A stretch of DNA of 64,000 nt from Protea cynaroides (lineage: Eukaryota > Streptophyta > Magnoliopsida > Proteales > Proteaceae), in NCBI GenBank assembly GCA_028583415.1, contig CM053272.1, forward strand, positions 48,030,685 through 48,094,684, in the 5' to 3' direction. Of the stretch, positions 1 through 10,999 are shown piece after piece. The notes under the pieces were generated by a model. It saw only the letters and a program-made list of their open reading frames with translations, made no database searches and was not told the DNA's origin. The translations under genes were made by a program, and so were the position numbers. The first letter of the stretch is position 1. The number at the start of each line of letters is the position of its first letter.

Positions 1-1395
1 CACTGGTAGGAGAGGATGCGGATCCTGGATCGAGTCGTTCGGAATAGAAAAATAAATACCAGTGGTAATTCGCAAGATTATGATCTTCCCCCAAACACTT
101 TCATCTTTTAAGGTTTTTTTTTCATTAATAAAGGTCGAAAAGAATCCCATGACCTGAGGGTGGATTTACATAGATGGGAGATGGATTCATTCACCTACCA
201 CATTGGAGGCCGTTTGAGTTTAGGACTAGTAGCAAGAAAATGGGTCTCCAACTGGCTTTAAGTATCTAGATCGGATTGGTTGTATCAGATGATCCATATT
301 GGTGTCGGTTGATACTGATACGATACCTAATGTCTTCATTTTTTTTTTTAATATAATATCAGCCTTGTGTCACTCTGTCATTGGTTTAGTACTGATTTGA
401 TACGGATCCTATATTGATTTTTAGAGTAACTGAAACCCCTTTCGATACCGGGAACTAAAACCCTTGTCTTATTTACTTACTACCATGGAACCAAGGTCAA
501 AAAGATTTATGATAATAACCAAATTTAAATCAAAATTAAAACAATGTTTACAAACTCACTAGATTTTGCAATGATGACATTTCATCAAAGGTCCCATCAT
601 TAGGTATACATCTAATAATCGATCGTATGTCATTCAAGACTGGAAACTACATACCTTTATTGAATAATATTTGCCAATAGCAAATACCCTACTTTTACCA
701 CCTCGAAGAAAATAGAAGTGCGTGCAAATGCACTCCAGCTTTCTTCGCATGCTTAGACAAATATTGCGGGCTCCAGCTTTGTGCTTTGCATTATTATATT
801 TAGTTTGTAGTGATTGTGAATTCATAAAGTATTCTTAGATTTTGATCTTCATTTGTCCCCATCCTCTTTTTCCCTAAATTCATATAACCTTGTATCTTTT
901 TCGCATCATTTATTCACGAATTAACTCTTTCATTGATCTATGCAAGATCTAGTTAGATCATTTTCTAAAAAGAATCTTGAGTTCTACCGCTGCGGGACCT
1001 CTGAAAGCAAATCTTTATGTTTATCAAATTGTTTAACCGTAACAAGAGCACGAAAAATTATACTTTTCTTAGAATTTTTTATTATAAATTTTGATAGGTG
1101 GGTAGGGTAATCAATGAACCTGGCTTATTCCCTGGTTACCTAACATTCAATTTGATTAATAGAACCATCCAAAGGTAGAAAATCTTTTTCCATGAAGGAA
1201 GAGAATTAACAAACCATACATCGCTATCCCACCAACCATACAAATTTAGTAATAATATATAATAAATCCCTCTAACACACTGTTTATCCTCCTGGATTAT
1301 GTGGACCCCGGAATCTAAGAAGCAGGACCTGCATCTCTTAACTTAGCATGGAAGATGCGCCAATACATGCAAGTGGCATACGAATACTTTTGCAC

Positions 1396-1432
<37 letters not shown>

Positions 1433-2120
1433 TCGTTTTGTCATATAGGGAACACATTATTGTGTTGTGCAGGTATAGTGTCAAGTGTGACAATTTAATA
1501 TTAGTAATAATATTAAATATTAGTAATAATGTGACCCATAAAGTGGACTCCATTCCTTCAAATGTAGGTTTTTACCGTTTTCGCTTTTATCCAGCACTCT
1601 CGGACTGATCATATTGCTGCAACAAAGTAAGTTTAGGAATGAATCTAATGGAAATTTAGGTCTCTCTTCGCTTGAAAGATTCTTCTTTCTCTCATTTTTT
1701 GAAAGAAAGATGAGGACATAGGTGTATCAGAGAAAGAATTATAAAAGGATAAAAGAATTCGTCCACCAAGTGAGACAGAGTGTGACCCCCAAGCAATTGG
1801 AAGTTCTCGTTCATCTCTTGGGGGTCCATATCATATGAAAACTATTCCTATTCCATTAGCATATTCTAAGATTCGGATAACTCCGCATCAAGAAAAATAA
1901 GCCGGTGTCGGAATTTGTCCCTTAATTTTCTCAAGTAAGTTAAAATTAATCTATCTATTTACTTTAAAAAAAAAATAATCTCTTTTTTACCCATTTTCGT
2001 TCCATTCAAAGTGTGATGGGACGAGAGGAATTATTATTATTATTACTATTATTTTTCAGCTCCGGTTTTTTCCAGAGAAGGAGTATTTGCATTTGTATTC
2101 TTTAGATGTTTTCGAGACTT
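1..2120. other. AT-rich intergenic DNA, no gene seen
   Basis: No coding region with family similarity is visible on either strand. The only distinct structures are a (TA)n run at about 1400-1430 and a degenerate patch of GATAC/TATCG motifs at about 280-465 that resembles the block at 3430-4042. Reading frames that cross the TA run give only Ile-Tyr repeats and are not genes. Confidence 0.6.
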
Positions 2121-2305
2121 TAAAAATTGAACTTGTTATTTAATTGTTTTTTTCTTTTTTGCTAAGCCTCTAAGTGTTGTAACTTAATTAGGCTCAATTC
2201 TTGTTGTTCTGTAATGTGGCGATGTCTGAATCTCTCTTCCAATTTGTTGTGCTCTTCCTTTTGGATCAATAAAATATATATTTATCAAAACAAAAAAAAA
2301 AAAAT
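2120..2305 (+). mobile_element. possible 3' tail of a 5'-truncated LINE
   Basis: The stretch is pyrimidine-rich, then reads through a GGATCAATAAAATATATA motif into a poly(A)-like run at about 2288-2305. This is the usual look of a plant LINE 3' end: short UTR, AATAAA-like signal, A-tail. No coding part of the LINE is left and I could not find target-site duplications, so this could also be a processed transcript end. Confidence 0.35.
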
Positions 2306-2672
2306 TTAAAATCTCACTTGTTATTGATATGTTGTTTATACACCCAAAAAAATGAAGAACCTGTTGCTGATTTACTGATGTCTCGTATTTACAGACCTAT
2401 CTTTTGATAATGCTACTGAGTTCTTTTGAAATACAAGCATTAGCAAACACACTTGCAGTAAGATGTTGTTCTCATATCCATTTTTTCCAGTCATCAGATA
2501 TATCATCTGTCAGTCTAGATGTGATCTTCAGATAAAAAACGGTGAGGAATCTAAAATTTCCGGTTGATCAGAGATGAACCATCATCACAAGGTGTCTCTG
2601 TTACCTGTAGCAACAAAAACAAAAATAGTTAACCACAAGCAAGGAAGGAGAGAGATAAGGAGAATAACAAAG

Positions 2673-2785
2673 GAGAGAGAGAGAGAGAGAGAGAGAGAGT
2701 CTGCATGGTAAGAAAAGAGTTGTGAGTGTCTGCATGGTAAGAAAAGAGTTGTGAGTGTCTGCATGGTAAGAAAAGAGATGAGTAT
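2673..2785. repeat. (GA)n microsatellite followed by 29-bp tandem repeat
   Basis: A GA run ends at 2698. Then a 29-bp unit starting GTCTGCATGGTAAGAAAAGA begins at 2699, 2728 and 2757. The first two units are identical and the third is truncated and diverged after about 22 bases. Confidence 0.9.
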
Positions 2786-2855
2786 TAGGATGGTGATTGA
2801 GTGATTAAAAAAAGTAAATAAAATTAGATGAATAAAGAATTGAAAAAATAGTGGG

Positions 2856-2909
<54 letters not shown>
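2856..2909. repeat. (AT)n microsatellite
   Basis: Uninterrupted AT dinucleotide run of about 52 bases. The reading frames across it on both strands are low-complexity artefacts. Confidence 0.95.
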
Positions 2910-2912
<3 letters not shown>

Positions 2913-3429
2913 ACAAGCAACCGTAGGGTTACAACTATTTATCGAGAACAACAAATTATTAATTGGTCAGGGCCTAAACCTGACATGTTTAACATTTAGT
3001 TTGGATGATGTCAATTTTCATCAATCAGTTCAAGCCGCATTACATGTTGTGGTCCTTAGATTAACACCCTTATCTTTCTCACACTCTTAGCTCATCTCTC
3101 TCAATCATCTTAAGTCTCATGGTTCTCTTTTTGTCATTCTCTAAAATCTATCGTATCTTCAAGAACTCTCAAGATCATTAGCTAATAAAAATAATACTTC
3201 ATTTCTTTTTATTTGTTGGATATTCATACAAATTAGTATCATCCGATTATGTCATGGTTTATCTTGGTTTATCTGAATTTATATGGAATCTAGATTTTTG
3301 CTTATCCGTTTGCATCCCTAGTGAACATAACCCGAATCTTCCCATTGTACTTCGTTTCATATTTCCAATCTCGTTGTAGGTTAACCCATAGTGTGTCATG
3401 GTTCAAGCCGCAAGGCTTTTGAATCCATA

Positions 3430-4042
3430 GTTTTAAGTATCGATACGATACACCCCATATCCATCGATACGTATCCGTATCGACAGTGATCGATACGATA
3501 CTCTTCAATACATATCTCTTTTTTTAAAACAAAAAGTGTATCCACATGTATCGACTGTATTGAACCGATACTACTCAATACGGTCGATACACTTGATACG
3601 TATCGATACACTTATGTTTCCATTCTCGTAAAAAATAAGATACACTTATTGATACGGCTCAATATACCTCGATACAGACCGATACACCTCGATACGATCG
3701 ATATACACTTATACAGCTTGATACAACTGATTTTTTTTTCCACTTTTCTGGTCTTCTTCCTTGCTGAAAACCTACAGTTCATGGGAACCAAAGATTATAG
3801 CTCATTGAATGTCATCAACTATATCTTTAATCCTTGAAAATACTTCAAGATTGCTTATTATAGTTTTTTTTATACTTAAAAATTGTGTTTTACATTCCTT
3901 AATCATTCTCATGTGTATCTTGTCCCATAATCTAGTGTACTATAATTTAGCGTATCTTAGTGTATCCACCGTATCTACGATACGATACGATATGTCTCTT
4001 AAAATCGTCTGACCGATACACTATCGATACACGATACTTTAT
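3430..4042. repeat. GATAC-rich MITE-like element
   Basis: The block is saturated with GATAC/GTATC motifs in both orientations, for example TATCGATACG near 3439 and ATCGATACACGATAC near 4021. The outer ends are imperfect inverted repeats: TTTTAAGTATCG on the left, and a right end whose reverse complement reads ATAAAGTATCG. No transposase is present. The composition differs sharply from both flanks. A non-autonomous inverted-repeat element is the best guess; the superfamily is not determinable by eye and a target-site duplication was not found. Confidence 0.5.
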
Positions 4043-4139
4043 TCATTGTTGGAACCACAACCAACATCTATCAAACCTTACTTACCTGGAAAAAAAAAAT
4101 CTATCAAACCTTAGTAAGTTGGAACTGAATCAAAATAGT

Positions 4140-4335
4140 ACCAGTGTTTGGTTGCATTTTCGGAATGTATTCTATCAGAATGCATTCTACAGTACAATGA
4201 GAATAGACTAAAATGTAAGATATTCCATTCTAGGCTCAAAATGAAAAATTAAATAAAATAAGATTTAGAAAATAATACAATATTTTCTTATCAAATTCTA
4301 TGATCCAAGTTCTAGAATACATGCTTAATTCTTAA
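4140..4335. repeat. degenerate MITE, GTTTGGT / GGAATGTATT type
   Basis: Starts GTGTTTGGTTGCATTTTCGG and contains GGAATGTATTC and GGAATGCATTC-like motifs shared with the better-preserved copy at 35619-35840. The right end is eroded. Confidence 0.4.
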
Positions 4336-4479
4336 TTTTTTTTTCTCTTCTTTTTCTTGCTAGAATATAACTTCTGTTAATCAGAACATCTTTCTCACCA
4401 CACAAAGATTTCATTGGTAAATGACAGTCTGGAGTGGATCGGATCATGGATGGATGGATTAGTGATTCCTGCTTTCTTC

Positions 4480-4915
4480 CCTGGAGAATCCAGACCGAAA
4501 AGAGGAAAGAGGAGGGACCTCAAAAATCTCCTGTTAAATGTCAATATCCTCAGGCTTTCAATGCCCATATCCCTCCTAGAGAAAACAAGGGAAAATATTG
4601 GCAAAAAAGACATTACCCAGCGGTATCACTTCCATGTGAATCATAAATTATGAGTTCACAGAAGGGGAAAAGATAGAGAAATATCCCTGTCAACCATGAA
4701 TTATTAGTTAGAGAGAGAAGAAACCATTTCGTTTGCCCTCAGAGAAGAGTAGGCATCAAAAATCACACGTCAAATGTCAACATCTCCCATAATATCTCCC
4801 TTAGTAAAAACAAGGGGAAAGGTTGGGAAAGGACATTACCCATTGTGAACCATGAATTATGAGTAAGAGAGAGAAAAGAAACCTTTTGTTTGTCGTCACC
4901 TGGCCACTTACATTC
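4480..4915 (+). repeat. dispersed repeat, copy of 25425-26095
   Basis: Begins CCAGACCGAAAAGAGGAAAG and carries the landmarks AATGTCAATATCCTC, CTTTCAATGCCCATAT, GACATTACCCA and TGAACCATGAATTA, in the same order as the segment at 25425-26095. Two internally related halves are visible. A shorter relative lies at 37090-37330. No coding function is seen. Confidence 0.75.
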
Positions 4916-4965
4916 ATATGGTATTTAACAAAAAAAAACAGAAGATATTTTAGGGAAAGATTTCT

Positions 4966-5770
4966 TTTTTTTGAAAAGTATAAACTTTATTAACCCAAAC
5001 AAAGAGAGTACAAAAAAAAAAAAAAAACTACAAATCACCCAAAAATCAAGTTGAAAGGGGTTCGGAGGGCTCTTCAATCCGACCAAATCATAGGAGGAAA
5101 AACATCAACCAATGCATTCTCATATCGGAAAAAATCTTTAAAGTGAGGCCAAAGTAATAATGAGGATTCTAGCCACTCAAAGTGCATCAGAATTATTTTA
5201 ATCCACTTTGAGTGGTCAGTATGGACACCCTGATGCACTTTAAATGATTTAGATTCTTACTGCCACTTTGGCCTCGCGGTAGAGGATCTCAATCCCACAA
5301 CACCACACAAACCTTCATTCACAATCAAGTAACTTCAAGGTCCCATCTAGATCTAAGAAAAGCAAAACAAGAAGGGATAGGATTTGTGAAACACACAGAA
5401 CCAACTTTCAACTTGATTTACGAGTTGATGAGACGGCGGATGATGGCTTCTTTAGAGGAGGATCGATTGGGAAAGAGTCTTTTATTTCTTTTCTGCCGAA
5501 CATGAGTGATGGAAACACAAAAGGCTAACTTGCTAATAAAACCAAAACCGCCTCCCCCTTTTGAAATTCTTGGCCACCCAAACAGCTTCAGCGAGGATAC
5601 TACAAGATGGGGAGTGAGTAGGGTGGCAGCATGAAACGATTGCCTTCGAAACTCCATAGACAAAGTTACAATCAACGAACAGTTGACCACGTGATTCCCT
5701 ACCAGAACACCTAAAGCAACAAAGATCATCAACCATAATTTGTCTCACTCGCCATTGATCGGTTGTTGGA
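4966..5770 (-). mobile_element. 5'-truncated LINE fragment (zf-RVT domain)
   Basis: Read on the minus strand, 5765-5410 encodes a decayed reverse-transcriptase zinc-binding region (zf-RVT type). There is a CFRC pair and a LFVDCNF motif at about 5740-5650, followed by ISKLAFCVSI and an ERNKR-like motif near 5480, with frameshifts between. Downstream (towards 4966) it continues into a non-coding tail with AATAAAG and an A-rich end. This is the usual outcome of 5'-truncated LINE insertion. It separates the two dispersed-repeat segments at 4480-4915 and 5835-6560. The short fold-back at 5139-5278 lies in its 3' part. Confidence 0.65.
5139..5278. repeat. fold-back inverted repeat
   Basis: The outer arms match around GAGGCCAAAGT (about 5145) and its complement ACTTTGGCCTC (about 5265). 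The inner arms are a perfect 12-bp pair: CCACTCAAAGTG at 5173-5184 and CACTTTGAGTGG at 5204-5215. The structure could fold into a hairpin of about 140 nt. Confidence 0.75.
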
Positions 5771-5834
5771 GGGTATCAGTCAAACATCTCCACGAAGTGA
5801 AGGACTGGCAAGAAATATTGCAATGGAACCACAG

Positions 5835-6560
5835 GGAGCCACTCCAAGGGGTCTTCGGTTAATGGAAACGGATGGAATCTCAAGCTTTTGTCAATGAGAA
5901 AACCTTGGGACCGTAAGGTTGGATTATTTTTTGAAAAGTAATAATTAAAATAATAAAAAATCATCCTACAATGAACAATGGGACATTGGAGGATCAACTA
6001 GATGGGGGTAAATAGATTATTTCATTTTTTTTATAAGAATCTCACTATAATATTGTAAATTAATATTTAAAATGGCTTTTTTATCCTCACGTCAAAGAAT
6101 GAGAGGGGATGCTCGTGCATCTTTACTGGTTCAATTGCGATGAACAACGAAAAGATCTCTACCGTTCTTTTGATCTGAGCTTCTTATTGTCCTCGGACGT
6201 GGAAGGGATCCAGAGGAGACATGGGAAGGAATCTCTCTTATTCTGTTCTCTTCCATGCCACAGCATTTTGGCAGGGGACAGGGTGTTGCGGGGAATATCC
6301 ATCTCTATTTGACTGGTCATGGCAATGCATATGATAGCTAGCGAATCACCAAATCCTTCCATGACAATATCGTTAGCGAAAGTTCTCTACATCTTCTGAC
6401 GTTCTATGCTGATGAAATTAATCGAGAGGAAGAACTCCGAAAGGCAGCTCCCTCGCCGGCGATGATGAAGAGAGCAAACGGCCGGATTGCAGAAAATGAC
6501 CTTACTTGAAAGGAAAGAACTTACAAAAATGGCCTTGACAAAAATGGTTAAAATTCCTGA
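5835..6560 (-). repeat. dispersed repeat, inverted copy of 24160-24810
   Basis: The reverse complement of this segment matches 24160-24810 over landmarks such as TTGACAAAAGCTTGAGATT, GTTGATCCTCCAATGTCCC, and the ATATGCATTGCCATGACCAG block. It carries no convincing protein. Confidence 0.8.
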
Positions 6561-7080
6561 ACAAATAACCCTCCTAAAGTTTCCCTCAACACCTCTAAAT
6601 TTATTTAAACGTCCGGTATAGATTGGGGGTTTATGAAGGTAATTACCATCTTGTTATGTTTGGATAAATAACATACCCTTGTTATATTAATCATTACTAA
6701 AACTTTGATATTTTAAAAAACCTACTAAACAGAAAGGGAAACCCAAAAGCTTCTATCTTGTGTTTATACTTCTTTATCTATATCTATACAACAAGGATTT
6801 GGTTGGGAGGGGGGGGGGGGAAAAAAAAAAAAAATTCATCTAAATCAATGCACACAAAACCAAACTATAAGAATTTTCTCCAATTCCTTCTAGAATCTGC
6901 AAACACTATCCACTATTTATTCACTGCATGATCAGCACCACTCATCTTTTTTTGCTAAAGATCAGCAAAGCAATTGTATTAATATAAAAGAAAATACAAA
7001 AAAAAAAAAAACACAATGATAGTAAAAACTCCACCTTCAGCATTGCCATCAACAGAGCATTATCATTGAATGATATACAT

Positions 7081-10000
7081 TTATTTGAAACGAAATCTTT
7101 GACGTTCAGAAGCGTCCCACACAACATCTCTAGCTATAATATTTGGACATGCAGTCCATGTCTCTGATAACAGCTCAATTGCTCCTCTTTTTGTCAATGT
7201 GTTAGCAACCACATTCACTTCCCAAAAACAATGAATGATTTTGATTTGTGTGCTTGATAGTTCAGCCATCAATCCTTTCCATTGTTGCATAAAAAACCAT
7301 GGTGGTTCATTTGTCTAGAGGCATTCTACAACTATCTTTGAGTTACATTCAACCCATAATTTTGTAACACCAAGTCTGATTGCTTGTTTCATCCCTTCTA
7401 TTGTTGTTAGTATCTCTGCTTGATAGTTTGTTTTCTGGTTTAAAAAAATCGAAAAGGCAAAGAAAACATATCCATTCTCATTTCAAAATACACCACCTGC
7501 TTCTGCATCTCCTGAGTTTCCCAAAGAACACCTATCCATATTAAGTTTGCACCATCCAATTGGTGGTTTTCGCCACAGTACTGGGAAAATCTTCAAAACC
7601 TTGCTACTTTTGATTTTCAATCCAAAGTATTGTTGAATCCAAAGATTCTCAACACTTTTAATTTCACAAGGTTTACTCTCTGAGGGTGACTTCATTCTTA
7701 CTTAAATATCAAAAAGTACCCTCCTAGGCGTTAGCCTGATTCCATCATAACAGCTCATGTTCCTGGCCCTCCAGATATTTTCCAAAATAATGAATAGCAA
7801 TGTCATCCATACCTCCTTCATAGGGACAATTCTTTTTTTCCTCTTCCACCAAGAGAAAATAAGACTAGAGGATTGGAATCCATCTTAAGTTATACTTTTC
7901 TAAAATTTTATTCCATATCTTTTTGGAGAAAACACACTCCAAGAATATGTGATTGTAGCTTTCTTCAGATGACCTGCAAAGATGGCATCTAAAAGTTATA
8001 GGTATCTGTCTCTTTTTTACTTCATCATCTGTTGGCAGTTTCTTGTTGCATCATCTTCAACTGAAAATAGAAGTTCTTGGCTCCATATTTCTGCTCCACA
8101 TAGCTTTACATCATATTGGACTAGTAAATGAGATACGGTTATGCCTCCAACTTGAAGATACTGAAAACTTACCATTTGTTTCCAAAGACCATATGGCCTT
8201 ATCGTGCATTCCACAAATAGGTCGAATGTCAAATGTTTTATGCAGAACTTCTTGAAGAGCAAGAAAAAACACCGTAGGGAAATACCATACCCCATCTTTA
8301 ATAAAGTCAGAAACTTTAGTAAATAAACATGTTGCTCTTGTAACAGGTATATCTAAAATTTCAGCAACTGTATTAGATTCTAACCATTTATCAATCCAAA
8401 AGTTGATGGATTTACCTTCACCCACAAGCCAGAATCCTTTGTAAACACATTCCATACCAACTTTGACAGAAGGACTCTGTTTACCTCATGCAAGCTCTTA
8501 AAACCCAACCCTCCATTTTTTGGACTGCAAACAGTTTTCCATTTGACTACTACCGCCTTCTTTTGATTAAGATCTCCATTACATATGAAGTTCTTCATCC
8601 ACATTTCTGCTTTTTGAATAACACTCTTTGGCCATTTATATATAGAGAAAGAGTGAATAATTGTACTGCAAACAATTGATTTCACCAATTCAAGCCATGC
8701 TCAATAAGCTGCCATTCCATACAGAAAATTTGCTTTTCAACCTGTCCAGCAAAGACATGAAATATTGTTTTTTGATCTTCCCGCTGAAAATTTCAACTCC
8801 AAGATACTTGGTTGGAAACTTTCCTTTATAGAAACCCAAATAAGATTGAATCATATTCTTCTTTGCTGTTGACACTCCATAATAAAAACTTTTGCTTTTG
8901 GTTGGGTTTATCCTTTGGCCAGAATACTCCGAATACTGTTGTATGAAGATGCTAAGGGACTAAACATCTTTGATTCTGGCCTATAAGAATAACAAAATGT
9001 CATCTACAAAAAATAAATGAGTAGGAGGTTTGGAATTTCTACAATTCATTACTTTAATGTCATCCTTCTGAGCCACCATCTTCAGACCTCTGCATAATAC
9101 TTCCTCCTCAGCCAAAACAAAAAACATGGGTGATAAAGGATCTCCCTGTCTTAAACCTCGAAATGCTTCAAAAATAACCAACAGGGCCACCATTAAGCAT
9201 AACAGACATCTTAGCTGATTTAAAGAGTGTCTTTAGCCTATTAATGAAAGTATTTGAAAACCTAAATGCATTCAAAACGTCAAATTAAAATTTCCATTCT
9301 AATGTATCAAAAGCTTTCTGTACATCAAGCTTTAGAGCCATAGTTCCTTCCTTAGATTTTCTCCTCATCAAAGGCGATAACTCAGATGCTAACCCAATAT
9401 TATTTTGGATTAGTCTGCCTTTGACAAAAGCTCATTGCTCTTCCGAAACCAGTGGACCCAAGAAGACACCCAGCCTCATGGACATTATTTTTGGTATAAT
9501 CTTATAAATAAAATTGCCCACACATATAGGCCTATAATCAGTCAGCCTTGATGCACCACTAAAATTGTTATTTATACCATTAGAAATGTAGCCTGACTTG
9601 AAAAAAGAACAAACAGCAGCCACGAGGTCTTTTCCAACAGTATCCCAGTAGCTTAGGAAAAACTTTCCTAGAAACCCATCTGGACCAGGAGCACTTTCTG
9701 AGTTCAGTCCAAAAAATGGCTCTCCTTACCTTATCCTCAGTTGGCATAGCATCCAAGGATTTCAAAACCAGCTTTGGAACAATATCCATCAATTGCATGT
9801 GGTTTAAGGAACCCACACTACAATGCAGATTTTTATAAAATGCAATCACATGGTCATTCAGTTCACATGGTACTTTTCCTTCTTTTAGCACTTGCATAAT
9901 TATGGAAGAAATAAGTATTTCTATCTCCCCCATGCAGCCATTGCACACGAGATTTCTCCCTCCATAGATTATCTTACATATCAAGTGCATTTTCATACCT

Positions 10001-10995
10001 TTCACAAGCTTTACTCTCCATGTCTTGCAAAGAGCTATTGAAACCTACAATTTGAATAGTCTCTTGAACATTCTCCAATTCCACTTGAACTATCATGACC
10101 TCCTCATTTACTATAGGAAATGATTCCTTGGCCCACTGCTTTAAAATCATCTTTCGGTGCTTTAATTTCTTAGCCAATATAAAAAAAAGGATTACCTGAG
10201 AATTGAACCTTCCAAGCATCATTTACTGTCTTCTTAAAGCTCTCATGGTTTAGCAAAACCTCTGCAACCGATATGACATATTTTGAGGCCTTGGAATAAA
10301 AGAACATCCTACTAGTTAGGCACAATGATCAGAAACAGTTCTAGATAAAACTCTTTGGTAACTATCTTCAAATCTTCTCAGCCATACATCATTACAAAAA
10401 CTTCTAGCTAGTAATGCTTTTACATTCCCCATAAGTCTGTTGTTTGTCCATGTATATTTCAGCCCTATAGTTGCAATCTGTATTAGAGGCACAGAATCCA
10501 AACAAGTAGAAAATTCATCTGCAGCAGATGAATTAAAAGATCCAGGTCCTATTTTTTCGTGAGAGAATAAGGTGCAATTAAAATCAACATAAACCAGCCA
10601 TGGAACCATAAGACTTCCCAATGAGACAATATCATACCAAAGGTTCATTCTTCCAATTTTGAAATTATCTGCATGCACAAAAGTTAGAAGACAGACTACC
10701 CCATCCAATCCTGCATAAATAGTAATTTGCTACTCAGAAGTCATAACCACTGTAGGTTTCTTCAAATCCTTTTCCATAGGATCCATAAATTTGGAGGTTT
10801 ATTTACCCTACTATTTGAAATAAAATCCAAACTATATCCAAGCCTATCCATCATAGCCATTAGATATTTTTCTTACCTAACCATAGGTTCTACCAGACAA
10901 ATAATAGAAGGAGCATGCTCCTTAACCATGCTTTTTATTGTCTGCCTCAATTTTGGGTTGGAGGCCCCCCTAATGTTCCAATAAGAAACTTTCAT
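7081..10995 (-). pseudogene. LINE ORF2: endonuclease, reverse transcriptase, RNase H (decayed)
   Basis: ORF2 of a plant L1-type LINE would nick target DNA and reverse-transcribe the element RNA. It starts at ATG 10995 with MKVSYWNIRG, the usual N-terminus of the APE-like endonuclease. The endonuclease C-terminal part lies at 10708-10316 (VDFN, YTWTN and SDH motifs in order). The reverse transcriptase lies at about 9620-8980, with the fingers motif TDYRPICVGN, then LRQGDPLSP, then the catalytic FVDD box near 9010. A zinc-binding connector follows at 8450-8020. The RNase H domain at about 7580-7090 shows KLNMD, a central glutamate region and an N-terminal aspartate context. Several in-frame stops and shifts break it into many short frames. 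It is the downstream ORF of the element at 6948-15650. Identification as an L1-like RT is secure; activity is excluded by the breaks. Confidence 0.88.
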
Positions 10996-10999
10996 TTGG

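Noticed and set aside
1338..1608. Overlapping frames on both strands across the TA run at 1400-1430
   Set aside because: Translation is Ile-Tyr repeats from a microsatellite, with no coding signal.
2585..3090. 111-codon minus-strand and 79-codon plus-strand frames
   Set aside because: Driven by (GA)n and (AT)n runs and a 29-bp tandem repeat; low-complexity only.
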